Positions 24,552 through 36,569 of a stretch of DNA of 64,000 nt are shown piece after piece (within the stretch, counting starts at the first letter, position 1; each line of letters starts with the position of its first letter). The stretch comes from Allomyces arbusculus. Taxonomy: Eukaryota; Blastocladiomycota; Blastocladiomycetes; Blastocladiales; Blastocladiaceae. The position numbers were made by a program, and so were the translations under genes. The notes below the pieces were generated by a model. It had not been told where the DNA came from. It saw nothing but the letters and a program-made list of their open reading frames with translations, and searched no databases. Where the stretch lies: NCBI GenBank assembly GCA_027604705.1, contig JADHYV010000015.1:186001-250000 (forward strand). The letters are read 5' to 3'.

Positions 24552-27500
24552 ATGGCCCGCTCGCTGCGCCAGTCGACCCCCGCTGCCCCGGCCGCGGTCC
24601 CGCCATCGGCCTCGACCACGCCGACGCCGACTTCGACGGGCACGACGTTCGCGGCCATGGCCATGGCGCGCCCCGTGTGCGCGCCCAACGCGGCCGACGC
24701 TGCGAACCCGATCATTGCGACGCTCGCCCTCAAGGACGGGTCGGCGTTCCAGGGGTTCTCGTTTGGCGCGCCGCGCTCGATTGCCGGCGAGTGTGTCTTC
24801 CAGACGGGTACGCCGTGCTCTTTTCGCTTTTGCCTCGCTCGTTGCCGTGCTCCCACCGTGTCGGTGCGATTGCCGTTTCGTGGATTCTTTGTGCGATGGA
24901 GCGGATTTGGGAGGCTGTGATCCGTGATCACGGCTTCTTCTGGGTCCTCTGTGCGCACACGCAAGCGGGGGCGTAAAACGAGGCGTTGTGGAAAGCAGGG
25001 GCGACTTGACCGTATCGCGAACAAAATGAACTGACCAGACCTGCTCTGCTCAATGAAATGAAAAAAAAAAAATTGAACAGGCATGGTCGGGTACACCGAG
25101 TCGCTCACGGACCCGTCATACCGCGGCCAGATCTTGGTGCTCACCTATCCGCTGATCGGCAACTACGGTGTCCCGTCGCGCGAGGACGTGGAGAAGGAGC
25201 TCAACAACCTGCCGCGGTACATTGAGTCGGCCAAGATCCACATTGCCGGTCTGATTGTCGGCCAGTACTCGCAAGTGCACTCGCACTTCCTCGCCACGTC
25301 CTCGCTCGGCGACTGGCTCAAGGAACACAAGGTGCCGGCGCTCTACGGCATCGACACGCGCGCGCTCACCAAGAAGATTCGCCAGGGCGGTGTCCTGCTC
25401 GGCCAGATCCGGTTCCCCATTGCCGGCCGCGCCTCGGGCTCGACCAACTTGAACGACTACGAGCAGCTCGCGTGGGTCGACCCGAACGCGACCAACTTGG
25501 TTGCCGAAGTCTCGACGCGCAATGTCACCGTCTACCCGCCGGCACCGATCAAGGGCAACTCGGTCGTGATCAAGAAGGGGTCGACCAAGCCGCTGCGCGT
25601 GCTCGCCGTCGATGTCGGAATGAAGTACAACCAGATCCGGTGCTTTGTCAAGCGCGGCGTAGAGCTCAAGGTCGTGCCGTATGACTACGATTTCGTCGCC
25701 GACCAGGACTACGACGGTCTCTTTATCTCGAACGGCCCGGGCGATCCGACCATGGTCACGGTCACGATCGACCGGTTGCGCACGATGCTGAAGCGCCAGA
25801 CCAAGCCGATTTTCGGTATTTGTCTCGGCCACCAGCTCATGGCCCTTGCCGCGGGCGCGCAGACGCAGAAGCTCAAGTTTGGTAATCGCGGGCACAACAT
25901 CCCATGCACCGACATGCTCACGGGCCGGTGCCACATCACCTCGCAGAACCATGGGTACGCAGTCGTCGCATCGACTTTGCCGACCGGGTGGGAGGAGCTG
26001 TTTGTCAACGCCAACGACGGGTCGAACGAGGGGATCCAGCACACGTCGCTGCCCTTCTTCTCGGTGCAGTTCCACCCGGAATCCACGCCGGGACCGCGCG
26101 ATACCGAGTACCTGTTTGACAAGTTCATTGCCAACGTGCAGCGGTGCGCCGAGGCCGGCAAGCTCGTTGCGGAGCCGCGCCCGGCTGTGCTCGCCAAGGA
26201 CATGCCGTCAAAGCGCGTGCATGTGCGCAAGGTGCTCGTGCTCGGGTCCGGCGGTCTCTCGATTGGCCAGGCCGGCGAGTTTGATTACTCGGGGTCGCAG
26301 GCGATCAAGGCGCTCAAGGAAGAGGGCATCTACACGATCCTGATCAACCCGAACATTGCCACGATCCAGACGTCGTCGGGACTCGCCGACAAGGTCTACT
26401 TCTTGCCCGTCACGCCGCAGTTTGTGCGCAAGGTCATTCAGTACGAGCGGCCCGACGGCATTTACGTGACGTTTGGCGGGCAGACGGCGCTCAACGTTGG
26501 TGTGCAGATGAAGGACGAGTTTGCGTCGCTCGGCGTCAAGGTGCTCGGCACGCAAATCTCGACGATCGAGGTCACCGAGGACCGCGACCTGTTTGCGTCG
26601 GCGCTGCACGAGATTGGCGAAAAGTGCGCCATGTCGCAGTCAGCTACGACCATCGACGAGGCCATTGCCGCCGCCAACAAGATTGGTTACCCGCTGATCG
26701 TGCGCGCCGCCTACGCGCTCGGCGGGCTCGGGTCGGGCTTTGCCGATAACCAGGAGCAGCTTGTCGCGCTGTGCCAGACGGCGTTTGCGTCGTCGCCGCA
26801 GGTGCTCGTCGAACGATCGATGAAGGGCTGGAAAGAGGTCGAGTACGAGGTCGTGCGCGACATCAACGACAACTGCATCACCGTCTGCAACATGGAAAAC
26901 TTTGACCCGCTCGGCATCCACACGGGCGACTCGATTGTCGTTGCGCCCTCGCAGACGCTCTCGGACGAGGACTACAACATGCTGCGCACGACGGCCGTCA
27001 ACGTGATTCGCCACCTCGGCGTCGTGGGTGAGTGCAACATCCAGTACGCGCTCGACCCGGTCTCCAAGGATTACTGCATTATCGAGGTGAATGCGCGCTT
27101 GTCGCGGTCGTCGGCGCTCGCGTCCAAGGCCACGGGCTACCCGCTCGCGTTCGTGGCCGCCAAGCTTGGTCTGGGCATCCCGCTCAACGAGATCAAGAAC
27201 GCGGTCACGCAGGTGACGTGCGCGTGCTTTGAGCCGTCGCTCGACTACTGCGTTGTCAAGATCCCGCGCTGGGACTTGAAGAAGTTCCACCGCGTGTCAA
27301 AGAAGATTTCGTCGCAGATGAAGTCGGTCGGCGAGGTACGTTTTCAGACTCATTACTTCTGCCGCGGCCCCTTTTTTCAGATCATTTCACTCACCATTTC
27401 CGTTCTTTCACCTGGTTCATAGGTCATGTCGATTGGCCGCACGTTCGAGGAGACGATCCAAAAGGCGATCCGCTCGGTCGAGTACTCGTTTGTTGGCTTC

Positions 27501-30500
27501 TCCAAGAACGACTATGTCAAGCCCGAGGAGATTGACGAGGAGCTCAGGAACCCGACGGATCTGCGCGTGTTTGCCATTGCCAATGCGCTGCACGCCGGCT
27601 ACTCGGTCGACCGCATCTGGGAGCTGACCCGGATTGACAAGTGGTTTTTGCACAAGCTGGCCAACATTGTCGACCTCGACCAGCGTCTCGCCAAGCACAC
27701 GCTCACGTCGCTGCCTTCGTCGATGCTGCGTGCTGCCAAGCAGATTGGGTTTTCGGACCGCCAACTGGCCACGGCGCTCAAGTCGACGGAAATGACAGTG
27801 CGCGAGGCACGTATCGAGCGTGGCGTCACGCCCTTTGTCAAGCAGATCGACACGGTCGCCGCCGAGTTCCCGGCCATGACCAACTACCTCTACATGACCT
27901 ACAACGCTGTCGAGCACGACGTGTCGTTCAACGACAAGGGGATCACGGTACTCGGGTCGGGCGTCTACCGTATCGGCTCGTCGGTCGAGTTTGATTGGTG
28001 TGCCGTGCGCGCAATTCGCACGCTGCGCGAGCAAGGGTTCAAGACGATCATGATCAACTACAACCCAGAAACCGTCTCGACCGATTACGACGAGGCCGAC
28101 AAGCTCTACTTCGAGAACTTGACACTCGAGCGCGTGCTCGACATTTACGAAGCGGAGCAGTCGGCCGGTGTCCTGATCTCGATGGGCGGGCAGACGCCCA
28201 ACAACATTGCGCTGCCGCTGCACCGCCGCGGCGTCAAGATTCTCGGCACGAGCCCCGAGATGATTGACTCGGCCGAGAACCGGTACAAGTTCTCGCGCAT
28301 GCTCGACACGATTGGCGTCGACCAGCCCAAGTGGAAGGAGCTCACCTCGTTTGAGGAGGCGTCCGACTTCTGTGACGCCGTCGGGTTCCCTGTGCTTGTG
28401 CGCCCGTCGTACGTGCTGTCCGGTGCGGCCATGAACGTCGTCTACTCGGCCGACGACCTGCACAACTACCTGTCGCAGGCGGTCGCCGTCTCGCGCGATT
28501 ATCCGGTCGTCATTTCCAAGTTCATTGACGAGGCCAAGGAGATTGAAATGGACGCGGTGGCGCACGACGGCAAGATCCTCTACTCGGTCATTTCCGAGCA
28601 CGTCGAAAACGCTGGTGTGCACTCGGGCGATGCGACGCTCGTGCTGCCGCCGCAGGACCTGGCCGAGGAGACCGTCAACAAGATCCGCATTGCCACAGCC
28701 AAGATTGCCGACGCGCTCAACGTCACGGGCCCGTGCAACATCCAGTTCATTGCCAAGAACAATGAGATCAAGGTCATCGAGTGCAACGTGCGCGCGTCGC
28801 GCTCGTTCCCGTTCTGCTCCAAGGTTATGGGCATTGACCTGATTGAGCTCGCCGTCAAAGCCATGCTCGACCTGCCCACGGAGGTTCCGGCCCTGCCCGA
28901 GCCCGAGTACGTGGCCGTCAAGGCCCCGCAGTTCTCGTTCTCGCGTCTGTCGGGCGCCGACCCGGTGCTCGGTGTCGAAATGGCGTCGACCGGTGAAGTC
29001 GCCTGCTTTGGCAAAGACAAGTACGAGGCCTACCTCAAGGCGCTGCTCGCGACCAACATGAAGCTGCCCAAGAAGAACATTCTGTTGTCGCTCGGGTCGT
29101 TCAAGGAGAAGGCCGAGTTCCTGCCGTCGATTCGCAAGCTGCACCAGCTCGGGTACAACCTGTTTGCGACTGCCGGTTCCGCCGATTATTTGGCCGAGCA
29201 CGACCTGCCCGTGCAGTACCTCGAGGTGCTCGACGGCACCGCCGCGGCCACGGCCAAGACCGAGTACTCGCTCGAGTCGGCGCTGAGTAACGGCCTAATT
29301 GACCTTTACATCAACCTGCCGTCGCGCAACAAGTACCGCCGCCCGGCCGAGTACATGTCGCGTGGGTACCGGTCGCGCCGTCTCGCCATCGACATGGGCG
29401 TCCCGCTCATCACTAATGTCAAGTGCGCCAAGATGCTCGTCGAGGCCCTGGCTCGCAACCCGACCAAGGACTTCACCATTTCGCACATTGACTCGAAGAC
29501 GACCTACAACTCGGTCAACCTGCCCGCCTGGGTGGTCCTGGACCCGGCTCGCGACCCCAAGGCGTGCATCGCTGCCGGTATTGCCGCGACCGTCGACGCG
29601 ACGGTTATGTCGTCGGCCGAGGCGACCGATGTGGCTGCTGTGACCAAGAAGCTCACGACCAGCAGCAAGACGCTCATCACGTCGGCGACCGGCGCACCGC
29701 TCGCATCGCTGCTGTTCCTGTGCTCGTTGCACAACCACTCGCTGCACGTGACGGCGCTGCAGCCCGAGGACGTCGAGTTGGTCGCCATGGCCAAGACCCG
29801 CGGCGTCTCGCTGACGTGCGACGTGCACATTGCCCAGCTCGCACAGCACAAGGACCGGTATGCCAAGTTCATGGACGTGATCGACGCCTTTGGCGTGCGC
29901 AAGGGCGAGGAGGCCCAGGCGCTCGCGCAGCTGCTTGAGGTCATGCACCAGCTCGGCATGGACGTTGAGGACGTCGCCGACAAGATCTCGCTCGCCCCAC
30001 AGCGCATCTTTGATGTGAACGTGGACGCGTCGATTGAGCTCGAGGACCGCCCGAACAATGCCGCGGCATACCGCGTCGTGATCCAGGGCCAGACCGTTTT
30101 CCTCGACGGCGAGTTTGTCCAGTCGCCGCTCCCGTCGCTCGTGCACGTCGGTTCGCTCGTGCCCGTTGCCCGCGCGTCCACGCCCGTCGCCACGACCGCG
30201 AGCACCTCGACGATCCCGACCACGGCCACGCCCGCGGGTCTCAAGTCGCCGCGCCCGGCGCGCGTCAGCATGACGGCGCAGGCAGCCGCTGACGGTAACG
30301 CCACGGCTGACGAGCAGCAGCTTGAGAAGCGCCGCCGCCGCATCTCGACGACGTCGGGTGCCGTCCCGCCGCCGGCCGCGCCAACGCCCCTCACGTCGGC
30401 CATGGTCACATCGAGCACGGGCGCACTCAACGCGGCGTCGACGCAGGCACTGGCCTCGGGCATTCGCTCGGCCTTCTTCCGCCAGCACATTCTGTCGGTC

Positions 30501-31391
30501 GACCAGTTCACGCGCCACGAACTGCACACGCTCTTTGGTGTCGCGCAGGAGATGCGCACCATGGTCGAGCGCGGTGTCGCGCCTAACTTGCTCCAGGGCC
30601 GCGTGCTGTGCACGGCCTTCTACGAGCCGTCGACGCGCACGTGCTGCTCGTTCGAGTCGGCGTGGCAGCGCTTGGGCGGGTCAATTCTCTCGGTCAACCA
30701 GCTCACTTCGTCGATTGCCAAGGGCGAGTCGTTTGCCGACACGGTGCGGACGCTCGCGGCCTACTCGGACGCGCTCGTCCTGCGCCACCCGGAGAAGGGC
30801 TCGGTCTCGCTCGCCGCCAAGGTCGCCAAGATCCCGGTCATCAACGCTGGCGACGGTGTTGGTGAGCACCCGACGCAGGCGTTCCTCGATGTCTTCACGA
30901 TCCGCGAGGAGCTTGGGTCGGTGAATGGTCTGACGATTACGCTGGTCGGCGACCTCAAGAACGGCCGCACCGTGCACTCGCTCGTCAAGCTGCTGTGCCA
31001 GTATGACGTCAAGCTCAACTACTGCTCGCCCGTGTCGCTGGCCATGCCCGAGGACGTGGTCGAGCACGTGCGTGCTGCCGGGATTCCGCAGGCGCACTCG
31101 ACCGATATCAACGATTTCATTGGCACGACCGACGTCCTCTATGTGACGCGCGTGCAGAAGGAGCGGTTCGAGTCGCTCGACGAGTACGAAAAGGTCAAGG
31201 ACGCGTTCATTATCGACTCGGACACGCTGCGCAAGGCCAAGCAGCACATGGTCGTTATGCACCCGCTGCCGCGCATCAATGAGATTGCCGCCGATGTCGA
31301 CCTCGATGGCCGCGCCGCCTACTTCCGCCAGATGAAGTACGGCCTCTACGTGCGCATGGCCCTGCTCGCGCTCGTCATGGGCCGCGCATAA
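24552..31391 (+). CDS. URA2: CAD/Ura2: glutamine-dependent carbamoyl-phosphate synthase plus aspartate transcarbamoylase
   Basis: A multifunctional cytosolic enzyme for the first two steps of pyrimidine synthesis. Exons 24552-24807, 25081-27335 and 27423-31391 give 2159 residues. The amidotransferase triad is visible: Cys333 (GICLGHQ), His417 and Glu419 (QFHPES). The two CPSase halves start near residue 467 ([22 protein letters not shown]) and continue through exon 3. An MGS-type allosteric domain lies at about 1365-1510, where UTP would inhibit. A dihydroorotase-like region of only ~210 residues (about 1536-1750) shows no HxH metal motif. After a ~100-residue Ala/Thr/Pro linker comes ATCase at about 1855-2159, with [20 protein letters not shown] and MHPLPR. 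Active dihydroorotase must be encoded elsewhere, as in other fungi. The second intron is near the CPSase midpoint. Confidence 0.95.
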
Positions 31392-31882
31392 GCGAACGTG
31401 CTGCCTTGACGTGTGCTTGGGTCGCGCGCGCGCGCGATTTGGTTGTTGCGGTGGAGTCGAAGGTGTCTATCATGTCCGTCCGTCCCCGTCCCCGTCCCCG
31501 TCCCCACTCACTTGCTTCGCCTCTTCCGTCGTGGCCTCGCCCACGTGCGCCCCGCCCTTGTCTCTCCCTTTATTTACCTGATTTTAGTCCCCGTTTCCCT
31601 TGTGGTTGTGTTCATTTGAAAAGTCGCGTTTGTTCTTTGGCGTGTTGCGTAGCTCTACCACCTAGTCTTGATTGCTGGATCTGAAATGAAGTCTCAGCAT
31701 TACTTGAATCTTCTTGCCGTCGACGTTGTCCGCAAATCATCAGCACGCGAGCTGCTCTGTTGGCAGCGTTCGGCTGCGCACGTCTTGAACCAAACCGCCG
31801 AGATTGCAGCGCAGCGAGAGTTGTCGCTGTCATCGTGCTGCTCATTGATCAGACACTGTTGAGTACAACACCACACTTTTAA
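31392..31882. other. convergent 3' region, CAD and P450-2 remnant
   Basis: About 490 bases after the CAD stop codon. It includes the GTCCCC tandem repeat listed separately and T-rich sequence around 31570-31640, probably the CAD 3' UTR. No gene is seen. Confidence 0.5.
31482..31505. repeat. (GTCCCC)x4 tandem hexamer
   Basis: Four perfect GTCCCC units, preceded by GTCCGTCC, lie 90 bp after the CAD stop codon in its probable 3' UTR. This is a simple microsatellite. Confidence 0.85.
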
Positions 31883-33488
31883 CTACCCTTGATGCCGGCG
31901 AGCAAATCGCGCCCACGTGTTTGTCATGCGCATCGTGATTGCGTTCTGCATGCTTGACGATCTCCGCGACAAACAAGCGCAGCTCCATCAGCGCAAACTG
32001 CCGCCCGACGCACCCACGCGGGCCGGCCAAAAACGGAAAATACTCATATTGGCCAATCTGCCGCCGCTTGTTGACGATACGGTGCGTGGGAACGGCGGCA
32101 AGCCCGTGAATCAAGTCGATTTCGTCCCAGCGCCGCGGGTTCCAGGTCATGCCGTCGTCACCCAAAATATGCGGATCGCAGTGAATGCCGCGCAACACCC
32201 CAGGGTGGAACAGCGTGGGGAAGAGGTCAGAAAGATACTCGTCGAGTTGGGATCGAGTTGGAATGGACGCACGATCGGGGTTTCGATGTACAGGCCGGCC
32301 CTCAGTCAAGTCGAGCAGACCGAATGTTGCCGTCGGAACCGTCACACCACCCGACCGGACCTCGCGAGCCGTCTCGAACGCGGGCGGGAACAAGCGCAAC
32401 GTCTCGTTGATGACGCCGGTGAGCCGCAGCAGATTGCTGAGCGCGTCGTAGTCGGCAAGGGGCACAATGGCCGTCAGCTCGACCTCGTGAGCCTCGCCAT
32501 CCGGATCCTTGACGGCATTGCGCAGCATGTCCTTGATTGCGTCGTCGACCTCGGGCATGTTTTGCTGGAAAGCGAGATTGGAGGGCGTCGGAATCGCGCC
32601 TAGCGTGTTCGGGAACTGGAGGCAAAGCAAGAGCCAGAGAGATTTTTCGCAGCACCTTGATCCCATTCGATTACGCGCGCGAGAAATGCGAACCATCGGG
32701 ACTGACCACGTCGAAATAGTAGTTGATGATGATGCGTCGGTGCTGCTTGTGTGCGTCCCCCCACAAAACAAGCATGCAATCAGATCAGCATAACGGACAC
32801 GAGAAAAGGGGGTTGGAGCGAATCGTGAGTCATAGACGATGCGCACGTTGGGGATCGTAAGACTCGCATCGCCAACGACCATGGCAATGATTCGCACGCT
32901 AATCTTCGGCTTTTGAAACTGGTATGGTTGGCCGAGAGGATTCCGTGCAGAGCCCTTGGGTCGGCGACCACATTCTTGGGCCAGCCCAAGTCGCAGGACA
33001 TCGTTTTGGATACCAAAGAAATCAATGGCAATGCATGGACCAGCCAAATGAACTCGCACCAGCACAAATCGGCTCAGAAATATCAGCGGAGCATCGCCCG
33101 TACTGGTCCACCCGTCAACCCCCTCCGCCCACAAGAGCGGCACGACCTCTGGCCCACGGCGGCCACCAGCGAGTGTTGGGTTTGTTTGGAGCAGGTGGCC
33201 GAGCAAGCATGGGCGCAAGCCAACTCGTCACCGCCATCGCTTGTGCAACGTCTGTTCATGAACATCTTGTCAGAGCAGCAAGCGTGCCGTCCAATTATTT
33301 TTGGTGACCTCTTCGGCAACTCAAACGATAATCACGGCCGCTATCAATGCGGCGAATGTGCGTGGGGGTGGTGGCAAGATGAGCTCGATATCAGCGGCCA
33401 GCGTTACCGAAACGAGCAAAGCAGCTTGTCGCCAGAGTGCCTGCAGCGCGTTCATGGACGTTCCGTGCTGACAGAGATCTTGGCCCAT
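31883..33488 (-). pseudogene. P450-2, decayed cytochrome P450
   Basis: The furthest-downstream member of the tandem P450 block is broken. The N-terminal exon can be traced from an ATG at 33488 (MGQDLC..., aligning with MGNQIS of the relatives) but shifts frame before the GLRPCLLGHLL segment near 33220. The conserved region between HRRIIN and the NYxFN motif (about 60 residues) is deleted near 32720. The I-helix region with AGHETTSS is deleted near 32500, so the fold and the oxygen-activation helix are lost. The haem loop FLAGPRGCVG survives. The end matches the relatives only after another frameshift with a small deletion (near 31940). The K-helix NETLRLFPP is intact. At least two large deletions and several frameshifts exclude function; it is a host gene relic, younger than total erosion because most exon blocks are still readable. 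Confidence 0.88.
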
Positions 33489-33721
33489 TCTTGCTGGTTG
33501 GTAGACGTCAGCGATACTTCAGTGATGTTGCGGCAAGTCGTTTTGGAGTGCCGTGTTGAGCATGAGATGCTCACCTTGACGACATTGGCACATGTCAATC
33601 TGCAGCATAGCAGGGCAAGAGTGGAGAGCATCAGAAGAGAAGCATGAATGACGGTCATGATCAAAACGCGCAGCACACACAGGTGACAGGCGAGAAAAAC
33701 ATTAGTTGATTGCAGTATTTA

Positions 33722-35684
33722 TCACTCGTCCCGCCGCGCAAACTTCACCCACGCGTTCATCATGCGCAGCGTGACCGCGCAGTGCAGCTCCTCGCCGCCA
33801 ATCGGTACGTCGGTCGTGAGCATGTATCGCTTGACGATGCCCGCGACAAACAACCGCAGCTCCATAATCGCAAACTGCCGCCCGATGCACGCGCGCGGGC
33901 CGGCCAAGAACGGCAAAAAGTCGTAGGTTCCAATCTGGCGGCGGCCGTCGATGACGCGCTGAGTGGGCACCTCGGTAAGCCCGTGCACGAGATCAATCGA
34001 ATTCCATCGCCGAGGGTTCCAGGTGAGCGCGTCGTCGCCCCAAATGTGCCGGTCGCAGTGGATGCCGCGCTACGTAACCAGGTGGAGAAGGTGCACGACG
34101 TGGTCAGTAACAGTTCAGCAAAAATTGAAATGAAGGAGCACGCGCACAATCGGGACTTCGATCCGGAACCCTTCAGGCAGCTCCAACGGCCCAAACGCCG
34201 TCGTCGGCACGGTCGCGCCGCCCTCGCCCACGTTGCGGAACGTCAGAAAAGCGGCCGGAAACAGCCGCAACGTCTCATTGATGACACTGTTGAGCCGCGG
34301 CAGTTTGCTGAGCACCTCATAGTCCTCCAGGTCAACCGTCGCCACCTCGTCCAACAATTCCTGCTGAATCCCGGGGTACTGCGCGAGTAGCAAAATGCAG
34401 CTCGCGAGCGTCGACGACGTGGTCTCGTGCCCCGCCGCTAGGAATGTGCGGATCTCGCACAGCAGCTCGTGCTCGGTCAGTGCGTTGCTTGCATTCTGCC
34501 GCAGCAGCTCGTGGATGAGCGTCGTGCCGTCCGGGTCCTTGGCAGCGTTGCGCAGCATATCCTTGACGGCCTCCTCAATCACGGCAAACTCCTTGGTGAG
34601 CACCGCTTTGTTGCGCGTCGGGATCCGGCCAATCGTGTCGGGGAACTGGAGGCTGAGCAAAAACCAGAGCGACAGCTGGAATGCGCGGTTGGCGTTGTGG
34701 TACGCGCGCGACACCGGCGAGCCCTGCGGCGTGAGCGCGTTGAAATCGTAGTTCATGGCGGTGCGACCAATCACGTTGAGCGTCAGCTGGCTGCTCAGCT
34801 CGTGGAACGGAAGTGGCCGTGACTCAGGCGACTGGTCAACGAGCGCATGAAACCCGTCGAGCGCAGCGATCATGGGGACGACGAGCGGCTTGAGGGTTTT
34901 AGCATTGAAGAGCGGGTTAATGATGCGCCGGTGCCGCTTGTGCATTTCGCCCTGGAAAGCGTAGACGAGTGAGATCCAACATCTCGACAAAAATCGCTTG
35001 GCGGATGGCATGCTCAAAGAAATACATACCTCGATGATGACGAGACTGGCATCGCCAGTTGCCACGCCCACGACGCGCTTGCTCGTCTCCGGTTTGACAA
35101 ATCGGTACGAGTTGGCCGACAAAATCGCGTGCAATGCCTTAGGGTCCGTGACGGTAATTTTCGGCAGGCCCTACATGTCCTTGTCCCAGTTGAGTGAGGC
35201 ACACGGAGGTTTATAATGGAGTCAAGACAACCGCGAGCAATCGTACCAGCACGAACCGACTCAAAAAGATCAACGGCGCCTCGTCTGTACGACTCCACCC
35301 GTCGATCCCCTCTTCACCATGCAAAAGCGGCACGAGTTCGACTCCACGACGCTCACCAACGAGCGCTGGATTGGTCTCGAGGACGTGACCAAGCAGGTAC
35401 CGATGCAACCCGAGCAACCACCACCAGCGCTTGTGTAGCGCCTGTTCCGGCACGCCTTGGTGGAGCACCATGCGAGAAACGCGGGCGCAATGCACAGCTT
35501 CTTTTGCGACCCAAACTGCAACGACAGCCGCAACGGATACAATGACCGTGCTCGCCTTTCTGGCGTGCACTTTCTCGACCACGCCCCGCACTGCGGCATT
35601 CGTCGTCAGGGCGAGGGCTTGGTGTTGGAGCGTGTGCAGCGCCGTCACGGCCGGGTCTGCAACGGCGGAAATTTGGTTGCCCAT
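33722..35684 (-). CDS. cytochrome P450 (P450-3), four exons
   Basis: An intact paralogue of P450-1, closest to it in N-terminus and exon lengths. Exons in transcript order: 35684-35247, 35170-35030, 34951-34148 and 34069-33722, giving 576 residues; all introns are phase 0 with donors GTACGA, GTATGT and GTGCGC. It starts MGNQISAVADPA (N-myristoylation-type motif) with a hydrophobic anchor (STVIVSVAAVVAVWVAKEAV). Catalytic elements are all present: AGHETTSS in the I-helix, NETLRLFP in the K-helix and the FLAGPRACIG haem loop. I chose the internal ATG at 35684 over an in-frame ATG 51 nt upstream because MGNQ is conserved in P450-1. A TATA-like element lies 120 bp upstream. The substrate is unknown. 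Confidence 0.92.
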
Positions 35685-36569
35685 GATTTGTCGCAGCTTG
35701 CCGTTGTTTGCAGGAGGATAGGTGATGCCGAGCAATGGTCACAGCTTGGTGTTGGTCTCGCCCGGATTGAAGCAGCACGTCGTCACCCGTCAGGACGATT
35801 TGGTATTTATAAACGGATGAGGATGCGGTTGGTCGTGAGCGGGGCTGCAGCACCCAGCGATCGGCTGCAGAAACGGCCGTGCGGCCATTTCTTCGCGGCG
35901 GCGATGCCAAGTGTTTCCGACGGGCCGCTCAACACCGCACCGTCCAGTAACATATGGGCGCGCTCACATGTTGGCATTGCAGGCGAAGAAACAGCACTCG
36001 AATGCCTAAACTGTCTTGGAAGTCGAGACGCACGTCACGTCCAGTCAATTGAGTCGAACATGTCAATCATTCTTCGCTGGTTGGACCGTATTTAACAAAG
36101 CTACTTCTCCATAGACGAAGATTGCTGTCAGTTGCAACGTCAAGCACGGGTCACGCAAGTACCATTCACAAACTCCAATCGTTGCTTGAAAATGTTTCTA
36201 GCGCCTCGCTGCTGTACGCTCAAGAATGCAGACTCATATTGCAAGCAGTTGACGACGCACTTCATCGTCAGAGAAGCTCGTGAACTGAAACCGCTCATCG
36301 TTTTTGGCATATTCGCGCAAACTTTGCATGACATGTACGCATCAGCGCGACGCGTTTGGCAAACCTTGATACTCAAACTATCGCGTGTCGCATCGGCCGC
36401 CGCCTTTATCGTCTTGTTATCCCATGCGGTGGCGAAGCAAGAGCAGACGAACGGCTCCTTCAACGAAGATCGGCACACAACAGATTCATATGCACAGACA
36501 ACTACTCAGACTGATTCATCGGCTTCATTTTACGCGACCTCCTTCTTCCTCTACTATCATCGCTGCCGC
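35685..36569. other. intergenic between P450-3 and P450-4
   Basis: About 885 bases: the P450-3 promoter on the left side (the gene reads leftward), then lower-GC sequence and the probable P450-4 3' UTR. No gene is recognised. Confidence 0.45.
35803..35813 (-). promoter_or_regulatory. TATA-like element of P450-3
   Basis: On the minus strand this reads GTTTATAAATA-like (TTTATAAATAC), about 120 bp before the P450-3 ATG. It is the best TATA match in the window and sits where P450-1 has TTTATAT. Confidence 0.45.

Noticed and set aside
27417-29201. 594-residue open frame antisense to CAD
   Set aside because: It is the mirror of GC-rich, strongly biased CAD codons. It is rich in Arg, Val, Gly, Asp and His with no domain, and the + strand frame is an unmistakable enzyme.
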